Source of the DNA: Mesorhizobium amorphae
Lineage (GTDB): Bacteria; Pseudomonadota; Alphaproteobacteria; Rhizobiales; Rhizobiaceae
Length of the DNA: 64,000 nt
Assembly (NCBI RefSeq): GCF_014843845.1
Contig: NZ_JHQS01000017.1
Coordinates: forward strand, 299,783-363,782
Direction: 5' to 3'
Shown: positions 37,656 through 52,866 of the stretch, piece by piece
How the letters are laid out: every line of letters begins with the position of its first letter
Position numbering within the stretch: the first letter of the stretch is position 1
Program-made: the position numbers and the translations under genes
Notes under the pieces: generated by a model
What the model saw: the letters and a program-made list of their open reading frames with translations, nothing else
Database searches by the model: none
Told to the model about the DNA's origin: nothing

Positions 37656-39530
37656 ATGAACGATCACTATGATGTGGTTGTGGTGGGCGGCGGCCATGCC
37701 GGTTGCGAGGCGGCCAGTGCGGCTGCGCGCGCCGGCGCCAGGACGGCGCTGGTGACGCTGCATTTCGACACGATCGGCGTCATGTCCTGCAACCCGGCCA
37801 TCGGCGGCCTCGGCAAGGGGCATCTGGTGCGCGAGATCGATGCCATGGACGGGCTGATGGGCCGCATCGCTGATGCAGCCGGCATTCAGTTCCGCCTGCT
37901 CAACCGCCGCAAGGGGCCCGCCGTGCGCGGCCCGCGCACCCAGGCGGATCGCAAGCTCTATCGGCTCGCCATGCAGGCGGCGATCCGCGAGCAAGCCAAT
38001 CTCGAAGTGATCGAAGGCGAGGTTCTGGATTTCGAGATTGCCAATGAAACCATATCGGCTGTCTTGCTGGCCGATGGAAGCAGGCTGGGCTGCGGCGCGG
38101 TGGTGCTGACCACCGGCACCTTCCTGCGCGGGCTGATCCATATCGGCGAAAGGAAAATCGTTGCCGGGCGCATGAACGAGCAGGCAAGCATCGGTTTGTC
38201 GGCGACGATGGGCCGGGCGGGCTTCCAACTCGGACGGTTGAAGACCGGAACGCCGCCGCGCCTGGACGGGCGGACCATCGACTGGGCGTCGCTCGAAAGC
38301 CAGGCCGCGGATGAAGACCCGGTGCCGTTCTCGCTGATGACGGACGCTATCCAGAATCCGCAGATCCATTGCGGCATCACACGCACGACACCTGCGACAC
38401 ATGAGTTGATTCGCCTCAATCTTGGCCGCTCTGCGATGTATTCAGGCTCGATTGAAGGTGTAGGACCGCGCTATTGTCCCTCAATCGAGGACAAGATCGT
38501 CAAGTTCGGCGATCGCGAAGGACACCAGATCTTCCTCGAGCCGGAAGGCCTTGACGACGACACCGTCTATCCGAATGGCATCTCGACCTCGCTGCCGGAA
38601 GACGTGCAGCTCGATATTCTGAAGACCATTCCCGGGCTGGAGCGGGCAACAATGCTGCAGCCCGGCTATGCCATTGAATACGACCATGTCGATCCGTGCG
38701 AATTGCAGCCGACGTTGGAAACCAAGCGCATCGACGGCCTGTTCCTTGCCGGGCAGATCAATGGCACCACCGGCTATGAGGAAGCTGGCGCACAGGGGCT
38801 GCTCGCCGGCCTCAACGCGGCGCGCAAGGCTTCCGCCAGCGACCCGGTCGTGCTTAGCCGCACCGAGGCCTATATCGGCGTGATGGTCGACGATCTGACC
38901 AGCCGCGGCATCGCCGAGCCCTATCGCATGTTCACTTCGCGGGCCGAGTTCCGGCTGTCGCTCAGGGCCGACAATGCCGATGAGCGGCTGACGCCGCTCG
39001 CTGAGAGGCTGGGGATCGCGTCGCCAGAGCGGATGCATCGCTTTAACGACATGATGCTGGACCTTAAGAAGGCCCGCGAGATGGCGCTAGGCGTTAGCTT
39101 CACGCCCAACGAAGCGGCGCGCCACGGACTTGAGATCAACAGGGATGGCGTCCGCCGCACCGCCTATGAATTGCTCGCCTATCCCAGCGTCGACGTCGCC
39201 TGGTTGGCTCGCATCGAGCCCAGCTTTGGTGAAATCGACGCCAAAACCGCCGAGCGTCTTGAAACGGAAGCGAAATATTCGGTCTATCTCGACCGCCAGC
39301 AAGCGGATGTCGCCCAGATACGACACGAGGAGAGCCGGCTGATCCCGGCCTCGGTCGATTTCGCCAATGTGCCCGGCCTTTCGAATGAGCTGAAGCAAAA
39401 GATGCTGACACGCCAGCCCCGCTCGATTGCCGACGCTCAGCGCATGGAAGGCATGACGCCGGCGGCGCTGGCGATCATCGTTGCGCATGTCCGCAATGCC
39501 GAGGCCGCCGCGCAAAGAGATGTCGCGTGA
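37656..39530 (+). CDS. mnmG: tRNA modification enzyme MnmG (GidA)
   Basis: The 624-residue FAD protein has [10 protein letters not shown] at residues 8-17, [18 protein letters not shown], and the MnmG segment [14 protein letters not shown]. It works with MnmE in modification of tRNA U34. The length is typical. The GTG of rsmG overlaps its stop by 4 nt. The three parS-like sites lie just upstream. Confidence 0.97.
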   Translation: MNDHYDVVVVGGGHAGCEAASAAARAGARTALVTLHFDTIGVMSCNPAIGGLGKGHLVREIDAMDGLMGRIADAAGIQFRLLNRRKGPAVRGPRTQADRKLYRLAMQAAIREQANLEVIEGEVLDFEIANETISAVLLADGSRLGCGAVVLTTGTFLRGLIHIGERKIVAGRMNEQASIGLSATMGRAGFQLGRLKTGTPPRLDGRTIDWASLESQAADEDPVPFSLMTDAIQNPQIHCGITRTTPATHELIRLNLGRSAMYSGSIEGVGPRYCPSIEDKIVKFGDREGHQIFLEPEGLDDDTVYPNGISTSLPEDVQLDILKTIPGLERATMLQPGYAIEYDHVDPCELQPTLETKRIDGLFLAGQINGTTGYEEAGAQGLLAGLNAARKASASDPVVLSRTEAYIGVMVDDLTSRGIAEPYRMFTSRAEFRLSLRADNADERLTPLAERLGIASPERMHRFNDMMLDLKKAREMALGVSFTPNEAARHGLEINRDGVRRTAYELLAYPSVDVAWLARIEPSFGEIDAKTAERLETEAKYSVYLDRQQADVAQIRHEESRLIPASVDFANVPGLSNELKQKMLTRQPRSIADAQRMEGMTPAALAIIVAHVRNAEAAAQRDVA

Positions 39531-40180
39531 GCGCTGCCTCATGGACAAGCCTGCAAGAGGCCGCGGGTCCGGTTTCACGTGAAACATTCGATCGCCTGGT
39601 GGCGTTCGAACAGCTCTTCCTGAAATGGAACCGAAGCATCAACCTCGCCGCGCCCTCGACGCTGGACGATGTCTGGCGCCGCCACATCCTCGACAGCGCG
39701 CAGCTAGGCCGAATCGCACCCCAGGCGAAGCGCTGGGTCGACCTCGGTTCGGGCGGCGGTTTTCCTGGCCTGGTGCTGGCGTTTCTGCTTGTCGAGCGCG
39801 AAGGGGCTTCGATCGACCTGATTGAAAGCAATCGCAAGAAAGCGTCGTTCCTGCAGGCGGTCATCGGCCAGTTCGGTTTGCCGGCGCGGGTCATCGCGCG
39901 GCGCATCGATGACAGCTATCCGCTTGTTTCCGCTCCGGAAATCGTGACGGCACGGGCGCTGGCATCGCTGCCTGACCTGCTCGATCTGTCGGCACCCTGG
40001 CTGACCAAGGCGGCTCGCGCGCTGTTCCACAAAGGCCGGGATTACCGGGCCGAGGTGGAAGAAAGCACTCACCGATGGGCATTCGATCTGGTAGAACATC
40101 CGAGCATGACCGACCCGCATGGGGTCATCCTCGAACTGTCTGATCTGCGCCCGGCGACCCGCAATGAATTACTGGCATAG
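39527..40180 (+). CDS. rsmG: 16S rRNA (guanine-527-N7) methyltransferase
   Basis: The 217-residue protein has the AdoMet motif [20 protein letters not shown] and [12 protein letters not shown]. It methylates G527 of 16S rRNA. GTG 39527 overlaps the mnmG stop (GTGA). The fourth parS-like site lies inside the first 60 nt of the gene. Confidence 0.95.
   Translation: MSAASWTSLQEAAGPVSRETFDRLVAFEQLFLKWNRSINLAAPSTLDDVWRRHILDSAQLGRIAPQAKRWVDLGSGGGFPGLVLAFLLVEREGASIDLIESNRKKASFLQAVIGQFGLPARVIARRIDDSYPLVSAPEIVTARALASLPDLLDLSAPWLTKAARALFHKGRDYRAEVEESTHRWAFDLVEHPSMTDPHGVILELSDLRPATRNELLA
39571..39586. other. parS-like site 4, inside rsmG
   Basis: GGTTTCACGTGAAACA differs from the parS palindrome only at its first base. 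Within the reading frame it encodes VSRETF, which rsmG tolerates near its N-terminus. Confidence 0.85.
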
Positions 40181-40184
40181 ACCC

Positions 40185-40982
40185 ATGAAAACTGGACCGC
40201 GTATCATCACCGTCGCCAACCAGAAGGGCGGGGTCGGCAAGACCACTACCGCCATCAATCTGGCCACGGCGCTGGCGGCTATCGGCGAACAGGTGCTGAT
40301 CGTCGACCTCGACCCGCAAGGCAATGCCAGCACCGGCCTCGGCATCGATCGCAAGGATCGCACCGTATCCTCCTATGATGTGCTGACCGGCGAGCTCGAT
40401 CTGGAAGCGGCTGCGATACCGACGGCGGTACCCGGCCTGTCGATCGTGCCGTCGACGCTCGACCTGCTCGGCATCGAGATGGAGATCGCGTCGGCGCCGG
40501 ACAGGGTCTTGCGCCTGCGCAACGCGCTGCGCGCCGCGGCCGGGCGCTCGGCGCCTTTCGGCTATGTGCTGATCGACTGCCCGCCGTCGCTCAACCTTTT
40601 GACGCTGAATTCGATGGCCGCGGCCGATTCGGTACTGGTGCCGCTGCAATGCGAATTCTTCGCGCTCGAAGGATTGAGTCAGCTGCTCGAGACGGTCGAG
40701 CAGGTGCGCCGCTCGATCAATCCGGAGCTTACCATCCAGGGCATTGTGCTGACCATGTATGACGGCCGCAACAACCTTGCCAACCAGGTGGTGCAGGACG
40801 TGCGCGAGCATATGGGCGACAAGGTTTACGAGACCATCATTCCGCGCAATGTCCGCGTTTCCGAGGCGCCGTCCTACGGCAAGCCGGCGATCCTCTACGA
40901 CCTCAAATGCTCGGGCAGCCAGGCCTATCTGCAGCTAGCTTCCGAAGTGATCCGCCGCGAGCGCAAATTGCGCGCCGCCTGA
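40185..40982 (+). CDS. parA: Chromosome-partitioning ATPase ParA
   Basis: The 265-residue protein has the deviant Walker A KGGVGKTT at residues 14-21, then DLDPQGNAS and DCPPSLNLLTLNS. It moves ParB-parS complexes along the nucleoid. ATG 40185 is chosen because the conserved start IITVANQKGG follows directly; it lies 4 nt past rsmG. Confidence 0.97.
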   Translation: MKTGPRIITVANQKGGVGKTTTAINLATALAAIGEQVLIVDLDPQGNASTGLGIDRKDRTVSSYDVLTGELDLEAAAIPTAVPGLSIVPSTLDLLGIEMEIASAPDRVLRLRNALRAAAGRSAPFGYVLIDCPPSLNLLTLNSMAAADSVLVPLQCEFFALEGLSQLLETVEQVRRSINPELTIQGIVLTMYDGRNNLANQVVQDVREHMGDKVYETIIPRNVRVSEAPSYGKPAILYDLKCSGSQAYLQLASEVIRRERKLRAA

Positions 40983-41033
40983 CACCGATCAAATTTTGAC
41001 GCCGATTCGATACCGTAACGATCTGGACAGCTT

Positions 41034-41921
<888 letters not shown>

Positions 41922-42012
41922 GCGGTTAGCCGGCAAACTGCATTGGGAATCTGCCGTTCATTTGGCCCGGCAAGGCCTCAGCCTAAGGTCCCTCCAATGA
42001 TCTTTTCCGGAC

Positions 42013-42190
42013 GTTGGCGCCGCCCCTCACCTGCCTGCCGGCATCCTCTCCCCGTAAAGTGACGGGGAGAGGGACGCTCTCATTTGCGATTTCGCCAATC
42101 ACCTGCGCTGCAGGAAAAGGGTGCCGACGCCGAAGCTGCCAATCTCCCCCCTCGTGGGGGAGATGCCCGGTAGGGCAGAGGGGGCGCGAA
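42013..42190. repeat. Chimeric intergenic repeat (family-1 left, family-2 right)
   Basis: The left end is that of family 1 (GCCGCCCCTCACCTGCCTGC with an inner CCCCGT hairpin). The right end is that of family 2 (AATCTCCCCCCTCGTGG, then GCAGAGGGGG). The ends are not complementary to each other as in complete elements. It lies in the 418-bp gap between parB and holA. Confidence 0.7.
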
Positions 42191-42243
42191 GGAACTCCGG
42201 CTTTCACCTACGACGCTTACCCGACCCCACGGGGAATGTGTGA

Positions 42244-45114
<2,871 letters not shown>

Positions 45115-45116
45115 CC

Positions 45117-46130
45117 ATGCCAAGACGGACGATGATCGAGGCCATTCGCGATGCCATGGACGTGTCGATGGCGCGCGACGAACGCGTCATCGTGTTCGGC
45201 GAGGATGTCGGCTTCTTCGGCGGCGTCTTCCGCTGCACGCAGGGCCTGCAGGCCAAATACGGCAAAAGCCGCTGCTTCGATGCGCCGATCAACGAGTCCG
45301 GCATTGTCGGCTCGGCCATCGGCATGGCGGCCTATGGCTTGAAGCCATGCGTCGAGATCCAGTTTGCCGACTACATGTACCCGGCCTACGACCAGCTGAC
45401 GCAGGAAGCGGCGCGGCTGCGCTACCGCTCGAACGGTGATTTCACCTGTCCGATCGTGGTGCGCATGCCGACCGGCGGCGGCATTTTTGGCGGCCAGACC
45501 CACAGCCAGAGCCCGGAAGCGCTGTTCACGCATGTGTCCGGGCTGAAGACGGTGGTGCCGTCCAATCCGCATGACGCCAAGGGGCTGTTGATCGCGGCGA
45601 TCGAAGATCCCGATCCGGTGATCTTCCTCGAGCCGAAGCGGCTCTACAACGGTCCGTTCGACGGCCATCACGACCGCCCGGTGACGCCGTGGTCGAAGCA
45701 TGAGCTAGGCGAGGTCGCCGATGGCCATTACACGGTGCCGCTCGGCAAGGCGGTCATCCGCCGGCCGGGCTCTGCCGTTACCGTGCTGGCTTACGGCACC
45801 ATGGTCTATGTCGCGCAGGCCGCCGCCGAGGAAACCGGCATCGACGCCGAGATCATCGATCTCAGGACACTCTTGCCGCTCGATCTCGACACCATCGTCG
45901 CCTCGGTGAAGAAGACCGGGCGCTGCGTGGTCGTGCACGAAGCGACGCTGACCTCCGGCTTTGGCGCCGAGCTTTCGGCACTGGTGCAGGAGAATTGCTT
46001 CTATCATCTGGAGGCGCCGGTGGCGCGCGTCGCCGGTTGGGACACGCCTTATCCGCATGCGCAGGAGTGGGATTATTTTCCCGGCCCTGCCCGGGTCGGC
46101 CGCGCCTTGATTGAAACCATGGGAGCTTGA
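45117..46130 (+). CDS. bkdA2: Branched-chain 2-oxoacid dehydrogenase E1 beta
   Basis: The 337-residue protein has GEDVGFFGGVFRCTQGL, PINESGIVGSAIGMA and EIQFADYMYPAYDQ, all E1-beta signatures. It forms the E1 heterotetramer with the preceding alpha subunit, whose stop is 2 nt upstream. E2 follows directly. Confidence 0.94.
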   Translation: MPRRTMIEAIRDAMDVSMARDERVIVFGEDVGFFGGVFRCTQGLQAKYGKSRCFDAPINESGIVGSAIGMAAYGLKPCVEIQFADYMYPAYDQLTQEAARLRYRSNGDFTCPIVVRMPTGGGIFGGQTHSQSPEALFTHVSGLKTVVPSNPHDAKGLLIAAIEDPDPVIFLEPKRLYNGPFDGHHDRPVTPWSKHELGEVADGHYTVPLGKAVIRRPGSAVTVLAYGTMVYVAQAAAEETGIDAEIIDLRTLLPLDLDTIVASVKKTGRCVVVHEATLTSGFGAELSALVQENCFYHLEAPVARVAGWDTPYPHAQEWDYFPGPARVGRALIETMGA

Positions 46131-46131
46131 G

Positions 46132-47466
46132 ATGGGCGAACATATCATCAAGCTGCCCGATGTCGGCGAAGGTGTCGCCGAGGCCGAACTGGTCGAGTGG
46201 CATGTGAAGGTCGGCGACCTCGTGCGCGAGGACACGGTACTCGCCGCTGTCATGACCGACAAGGCGACGGTGGAAATACCCTCACCCGTCGATGGCGAGA
46301 TCCTGTGGCTCGGCGCGGAGATCGGCGACACGGTGGCGATCGGCTCGCCGATCGTGCGGCTGAAAGTGGCCGGCGAGGGCAATGTGAAGCCGGAGAGCAG
46401 CCCGGCAGCAGAAACCATCAACGCCGAACCTCCGGCAAAGCTCGCAACACCGAAGCCCGAGGCTGCGCCGCCGAGCCCGAAGGCACCGCCGAAGGCTGAC
46501 GAGGCGAAGGCAAAACCGGCGCCATCTCCGGCCAGTCCGAAAGCAACGGGACAGGTCTCGATCTCCGGCGCGCCGCGTCCAGAGGGCGAGAAACCGCTGG
46601 CGTCGCCCGCCATCCGGCTCAGGGCAAGAGAGGCCGGCATCGATCTGCGCCAGGTCGCCGGCAGTGGTCCGGCCAGCCGCATAAGCCATGAGGACATCGA
46701 TGCCTTCCTGGCGCGCGGACCGCAGGTCGCGAAGACATCGGGTCTTGCCCGCAACGACAGCATCGAAGACGTCAAGGTCATCGGGCTTCGGCGCAAGATC
46801 GCCGAGAAGATGACGATCGCCAAGTCGCGCATCCCGCATATCACCTATGTCGAGGAGATCGACGTCACAGCGCTCGAGGACTTGCGTGCCGCGCTCAACA
46901 AGGAGAAGCGTGCTGCCAAGGGGGCAGAAAGACCGAAACTCACTCTGCTGCCGTTCCTGATGCGGGCGATGGTCAAGGCGATCGCCGACCAGCCCAATCT
47001 CAACGCGCTGTTCGACGACGAGGCCGGCATCATCCACCAGCATGGCGGCGTCCATATCGGCATTGCCGCGCAGACGCCGTCGGGGCTGGTGGTGCCAGTG
47101 GTCAAGCATGCCGAAGCGCGCGACATCTGGGACTGTGGCGCCGAGGTCAACCGACTGGCCGAGGCGGCGAAGTCGGGCACGGCGACGCGCGACGAGCTGT
47201 CCGGCTCGACCATCACCATCACCTCGCTCGGCGCCATGGGCGGCGTGGCGACGACGCCGGTCATCAACCATCCGGAAGTGGCGATCATCGGCGTCAACAA
47301 GATGATGGTGCGGCCGGTGTGGGACGGCACGCAGTTCATGCCGCGCAAGATGATGAACCTGTCCTCCAGCTTCGACCACCGCGTCATCGACGGCTGGGAC
47401 GCCGCCGTGTTCGTCCAGCGCATCAAGACGCTGCTGGAGACGCCGGCGCTGATTTTCGTGGATTGA
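46132..47466 (+). CDS. bkdB: Branched-chain 2-oxoacid dehydrogenase E2 (lipoyl acyltransferase)
   Basis: The 444-residue protein has one N-terminal lipoyl domain (lipoyl lysine K44 in TDKATVEIP), a Pro/Ala-rich linker, a peripheral-subunit-binding domain (ASPAIRLRAREAGIDL) and a catalytic domain ending with the active-site motif SFDHRVIDGWDAA. It transfers the acyl group to CoA. ATG 46132 lies just past the E1-beta stop. Confidence 0.95.
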   Translation: MGEHIIKLPDVGEGVAEAELVEWHVKVGDLVREDTVLAAVMTDKATVEIPSPVDGEILWLGAEIGDTVAIGSPIVRLKVAGEGNVKPESSPAAETINAEPPAKLATPKPEAAPPSPKAPPKADEAKAKPAPSPASPKATGQVSISGAPRPEGEKPLASPAIRLRAREAGIDLRQVAGSGPASRISHEDIDAFLARGPQVAKTSGLARNDSIEDVKVIGLRRKIAEKMTIAKSRIPHITYVEEIDVTALEDLRAALNKEKRAAKGAERPKLTLLPFLMRAMVKAIADQPNLNALFDDEAGIIHQHGGVHIGIAAQTPSGLVVPVVKHAEARDIWDCGAEVNRLAEAAKSGTATRDELSGSTITITSLGAMGGVATTPVINHPEVAIIGVNKMMVRPVWDGTQFMPRKMMNLSSSFDHRVIDGWDAAVFVQRIKTLLETPALIFVD

Positions 47467-47485
47467 GGGGATCTACTGAGATGCC

Positions 47486-47657
47486 GGCGGGACAGCACCC
47501 CCCTCTGCCTTACCAGGCATCTCCCCCTCAAGGGGGGAGATTGGCAGCGTCAGCGCCTTGCCCATCCTCGCGACCTTCGAGATTGGCGAAAGCGCGGCAA
47601 AATCTATTCTCCCCCCTTGAGGGGGAGATGTCCGGCAGGACAGAGGGGGGCGCGGAG
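47486..47657. repeat. Family-2 palindromic intergenic repeat inside the bkd gene run
   Basis: Full copy with CCCCCCTCTG left end and CAGAGGGGGG right end, and two CTCCCCC...GGGGGAG hairpins. It separates the E2 gene from the E3 gene and may alter transcript stability or expression ratio across this junction. Confidence 0.8.
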
Positions 47658-47707
47658 GATCGCTACTTAGCGCATTGTCCATCGCGACGGCCAACCAAGG
47701 TGCCAAG

Positions 47708-49105
<1,398 letters not shown>

Positions 49106-49168
49106 CTGCGTCGGCTATGTTGGGCTGATTGATTGCGTAACGGGACAGACTGGTGTCTTTCCGTGGCT

Positions 49169-50035
49169 ATGGAACTGAAGAAATACATTGCGATTCGCTA
49201 CAACGCCCCCACCGGTTTCAAACCGAGCCAGTGGAACGGAGAGGGTCGCGCCAATCTCGATCCCGTATGGCTTGTCGAGCGGCTGGCGTTGTTTGATGGA
49301 TATTGCGCGCCGTCTCTCGAAGCCCAATCGATGAAGGACTTTACCGTCCTGATCGCCTTCGATGCCGAGACCCACGAGAACTACGTCAGGACCGTCTGCA
49401 ATTGCGTGGCCGGCATCGACGTCAGGCCGGTTCTCGTCGAAGCACATGAGACATACAGTCTTCGCTTCAACGCGTTCGTCCAAGGCGACACGGATGCCGA
49501 GTTCGTGTCGCTGACGCGGCTCGACAGCGATGACGCGCTGGCGCCGAGCTTCATGGAGCGGATCGACCATTACGCGCGCCGGGAGATCGAAAAAGGCGCG
49601 GTCAGCGAACAGCCGCTGTATATCGCCTTTCCGGACGGTCAGAATTTCGACACGGCGACCGGCCGCTACACGCACCACGAATATGTCACGTCGGCGTTCG
49701 GCACCCTGGTCGAGAAGCGATCAGCCGAAATGAAAGGTGTCTATAGCGACCATCACGCCAAGATGGCGACGCGCTTCAACACCGTCGTGGCGGCATCGAA
49801 GGGCGCGCAATGGTGCATCGTCATTCACGACAACAATGCCGCCAATGTGCTCAGGGGCAAGCCGGCCGCGGAGCCGTCCTTCACCGTCGGCCGACCTGGG
49901 GTCGAGATCGAAAGGCGGGAGCCCGTGCGAAAGGAGAGGACGCCGCAACTGCCTCACACTTCGGCCAAGGCCTCGCGAACAGTGGGCAATTTTGTCCGGT
50001 TTCTGCTCGGGCGGCCGATGATCCTGCGCAAATAG
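49169..50035 (+). CDS. Putative glycosyltransferase (rhamnosyltransferase-like)
   Basis: The 288-residue protein has an early KPSQWNGEGRANLDPVWLVERLALFDGYC and a central TRLDSDDAL, the acidic metal/nucleotide-sugar motif seen in the putative rhamnosyltransferase family. The C-terminal 50 residues are basic and variable. It probably modifies a surface glycan, but substrate and partners are unknown. It stands alone between lpdA and a degraded lpdA tail, which suggests insertion. Confidence 0.7.
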   Translation: MELKKYIAIRYNAPTGFKPSQWNGEGRANLDPVWLVERLALFDGYCAPSLEAQSMKDFTVLIAFDAETHENYVRTVCNCVAGIDVRPVLVEAHETYSLRFNAFVQGDTDAEFVSLTRLDSDDALAPSFMERIDHYARREIEKGAVSEQPLYIAFPDGQNFDTATGRYTHHEYVTSAFGTLVEKRSAEMKGVYSDHHAKMATRFNTVVAASKGAQWCIVIHDNNAANVLRGKPAAEPSFTVGRPGVEIERREPVRKERTPQLPHTSAKASRTVGNFVRFLLGRPMILRK

Positions 50036-50070
50036 GGAGGTGGACGTGCCGCGGGCGTCGACCACCTCCG

Positions 50071-50112
50071 GGAAGCGGCGTTGAAGGCGCCGGGCAGGCG
50101 CTGCATATTTAG
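50071..50112 (+). pseudogene. Degraded copy of the lpdA 3' end
   Basis: These 42 nt align with lpdA 49063-49105 over its last codons, with about 37 of 43 positions identical and two single-base gaps. The stop codon is included (GCTGCATATTTAG against TCTGCATATCTAG). The gaps break the frame, so it is non-functional. It brackets the glycosyltransferase gene together with the true lpdA end. The surrounding gap 50036-50249 holds no other gene. Confidence 0.6.
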
Positions 50113-50249
50113 AGCGGTGGCTCCCCCTTGTTGGACGCAAGGGAAGGAACGGAGGGAACCTATTCCTCCAGGCTCCTTTCCTCTCCCTCCGGAGGGGGGA
50201 GGAAGGGCGCGATTCCCCTAGGCTCCCATCCTTTCCCAGGGTGAAAAGC

Positions 50250-51353
50250 TCAGCTCGCCAGCCGGCTAACCATTTCGTGCTGCGCATAGGCGCGACCAAA
50301 ACGGTTGGCGAGGAAAGCGTCGAGGGCGATGTCCTCCTGCTTGACGAAGCCTGTCGCCGGCAGGCTGCCATCGGCCAGCATGTCTAGTACGGCGCAGATG
50401 CCGGACGCCGTGGTGATCTGGATGGCGCTGCGCACCATTTGGCCGACGCGCTGGCTGTAGATCTTGTTGGCGTAGGTCTCCTGCAGCAGGCGGCCGTTCT
50501 TGAGCCCGCTGACGGTGACGAAGACGATGACCACGTCCTGCAGCGTCGAAGGCAACGCGCTCTCAAAAATGTCCTTCAACACGTCGCGGCGGTGGCGCAG
50601 GCCAAGATCGTTGAGCAGCGCCTTCATGATCGCGGCGTGGCCGGGATAGCGGATGGTGCGATAGTTCAGCGTGCGCACCTTGCCCTTCAGGGTCTCGGCC
50701 AAGGTGCCGAGCCCGCCCGAGGTGTTGAATGCCTCATAGGTGACGCCATCGAGCGAGAATTCCTCGCGCTCCTCCAGCGGCGGCACCTCGATCAGCTGGC
50801 CTTCGACGATCGCCTCGCAAGGCTCGCAATATTCATTGATGACGCCGTCGGTGCTCCAGGTCAGATTGTAGTTCAGCGCATTCGACGGATATTGCGGCAG
50901 CGCGCCGACGCGCATGCGCACGCTCTCCAGCGTGTCGAAACGGCTGGCGAGATCGTTGGCGACGATCGAGATGAAGCCCGGCGCCAGGCCGCATTGCGGG
51001 ATGAAGGCGCTCTTGCCGGAGCGAGCCAGTTCCTTGACCCTCCGGGTGCTGACGACATCCTCGGTGAGGTCGAGATAGTGGACGCCGGCGCTGGCCGCCG
51101 CCTCGGCGATGCGGGTGGTCAGGTGGAAGGGGGCAGCGCTCAGCACCGCGAATGTGCCGGCCAGGGCCGCTTCGAGGGCGCCGGGCGTGGCGATGTCGAG
51201 CTCCAGCGTCGCAACCGTGGCCGGCAGTTCGGCCGCGGTTAGCTGCGCCGCCGCGCGGTCGACGAGAGTGACGTGGTAGTCGCCGGTCGCGGCGAGCATT
51301 TCGGCAATGGTCGAGCCGATCTTTCCGGCGCCGACGACAACAATTTTCTTCAT
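50250..51353 (-). CDS. Saccharopine-dehydrogenase-family protein
   Basis: The 367-residue protein has the N-terminal NAD(P) motif VVVGAGKIGSTIAEML, then PFHLTTRIAEAAASAGVHYLDLTEDV and QCGLAPGFISIVAND. These are typical of the LYS9-like/saccharopine or carboxynorspermidine dehydrogenase group. The likely pathway is lysine or polyamine metabolism, undecided from sequence. It is divergent from an Lrp regulator, which probably controls it. ATG 51353 is used. Confidence 0.8.
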   Translation of the reverse strand: MKKIVVVGAGKIGSTIAEMLAATGDYHVTLVDRAAAQLTAAELPATVATLELDIATPGALEAALAGTFAVLSAAPFHLTTRIAEAAASAGVHYLDLTEDVVSTRRVKELARSGKSAFIPQCGLAPGFISIVANDLASRFDTLESVRMRVGALPQYPSNALNYNLTWSTDGVINEYCEPCEAIVEGQLIEVPPLEEREEFSLDGVTYEAFNTSGGLGTLAETLKGKVRTLNYRTIRYPGHAAIMKALLNDLGLRHRRDVLKDIFESALPSTLQDVVIVFVTVSGLKNGRLLQETYANKIYSQRVGQMVRSAIQITTASGICAVLDMLADGSLPATGFVKQEDIALDAFLANRFGRAYAQHEMVSRLAS

Positions 51354-51477
51354 GACCGGTTCCCTCGCCCGAATGTCAGTTCGAGGGGTAGAATCGCAGC
51401 TTGCCTGTCGAAAGGAAGCGTGGAATTGTTCGGAACGAAACTGCTTTTTGAACAATATGCCGGCGAGGTTCGTCGAA

Positions 51478-51906
51478 ATGATCAGCGATGCCGAACTGGC
51501 CCTGCTTTCCCTGCTGCGTGCCAACGCGCGCGCCTCGACCGCCGAGCTGGCGCGCCAGCTCGGCGTATCGCGCACCACCGTGCAGAGCCGGATCGAGCGG
51601 CTGGAGCAGCGCGGCATCATCGCCGGCTATGGCGTGCGGCTGGCGCCGGACTACGAACAGGGGCTGGTGCGGGCGCATGTGCTGCTCACCGTCACCCCCA
51701 AGCTCGCCGACAAGGTCGTGCGCAGCCTGCAGGCTTTGCCGCCGGTCAGGACGCTGCATTCGGTGAGCGGCAATTTCGACATGATCGTCATCGTCGACGC
51801 CCCGTCGATCCGGGATCTGGATGCGCTGCTCGACCAGATCGGCGCGATGGATGGGGTGGAGCGGACATCGTCGTCGATCATCCTGTCGACGCGCATCGAC
51901 CGCTGA
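51478..51906 (+). CDS. Lrp/AsnC-family transcriptional regulator
   Basis: The 142-residue protein has an N-terminal HTH (STAELARQLGVSRTTVQSRIERLEQRGIIAGYGV) and a C-terminal RAM domain (VRAHVLLTVTPKLADKVVRSL, SGNFDMIVIVD). It binds amino acids and controls nearby genes. ATG 51478 gives a standard length; ATG 51457 is in frame. It is divergent from the saccharopine-dehydrogenase-family gene, its probable target. Confidence 0.88.
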   Translation: MISDAELALLSLLRANARASTAELARQLGVSRTTVQSRIERLEQRGIIAGYGVRLAPDYEQGLVRAHVLLTVTPKLADKVVRSLQALPPVRTLHSVSGNFDMIVIVDAPSIRDLDALLDQIGAMDGVERTSSSIILSTRIDR

Positions 51907-51915
51907 GCGAGATCG

Positions 51916-52725
51916 CTATGGCTTGCCGGCCGAATAGACGATCGCCTGCAGCGGCATCCGTCCGGGATTGCTGCCGAATGCGCGGCGAAGCTCCTCGACG
52001 ACAGTTTGCACCACCAGCTCAGGTTCGCCGCCCCGCGCCCGAACCTGATCGGCCAGCGGGTTGCCGTAGACAATGCCGTGGGCGAACTGGTCCATGTCCG
52101 GAATCTCCCTTTCCAGCCTGATCACGGAAACGTCGATATCGGCAAAGCCGGCCTCGATGACGGCTTCCTTGATCGGATCGATCTGATGGCAGGAGAACGG
52201 TACCTTGTAGAACTGCGGCGGATCGATGGGGAAAAGGCGCTGCACAACCCCGTCCGCGATATGGGCGAACGGATTGTAGCGATGCGAATCCCAGACGTTG
52301 AAAAGATAGCGACCGCCGGCCGCCAGGACACGATGGACCTCGCGGTAGGATTTGTCCTTGTCGGGATAAAACATCACGCCGAACTGACAGACGACGGCAT
52401 CGAAGCTGGCGTCCGCGAAAGGCAGTTGCGTGGCATCGGCGGGCTGGAATTCGACCTGCTCGCCAGGCTTGAATTTTTGCCGCGCAAACTCGAGCATCGG
52501 CGGGTTGAGGTCGGTCGCAGTCAGGCGCGTGCCGGCCGGCAAGGCATCGCGCAGCCGGCGGGGGACGATGCCGGTTCCCGCCGCCGTCTCCAGCACCCGC
52601 GGCGGCACGAAAACGGCCGCCCGCCGGGCGATGTCGGCGGCATAGTCGGCGAAGATGATTGGCCCCAGGATCCGATCATAGTGCTCGGGGATGGAGCCGG
52701 TGAAACGCGCGGAATCGCTGCTCAT
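51916..52725 (-). CDS. Class I SAM-dependent methyltransferase
   Basis: The 269-residue protein has AdoMet motif I VLETAAGTGIVPRRL, then ATDLNPPMLEFAR and DASFDAVVCQFGVMFYPD. It resembles the UbiE/COQ5-like group, but the substrate is unknown. It is convergent with the Lrp gene, with 9 nt between stops. Confidence 0.82.
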   Translation of the reverse strand: MSSDSARFTGSIPEHYDRILGPIIFADYAADIARRAAVFVPPRVLETAAGTGIVPRRLRDALPAGTRLTATDLNPPMLEFARQKFKPGEQVEFQPADATQLPFADASFDAVVCQFGVMFYPDKDKSYREVHRVLAAGGRYLFNVWDSHRYNPFAHIADGVVQRLFPIDPPQFYKVPFSCHQIDPIKEAVIEAGFADIDVSVIRLEREIPDMDQFAHGIVYGNPLADQVRARGGEPELVVQTVVEELRRAFGSNPGRMPLQAIVYSAGKP

Positions 52726-52866
52726 GATATCCTCCCTTTAGGCGGCAGGATATCACGAAGCCCTCACCCGAGCAGTTCACGTTGTCTGTCCAGGCAAGCG
52801 GAACCGCTCCGGTATTCTTCTACGCAATCCGGACGGAAAACCGCTACACACGTTCCTGGAATTGCT

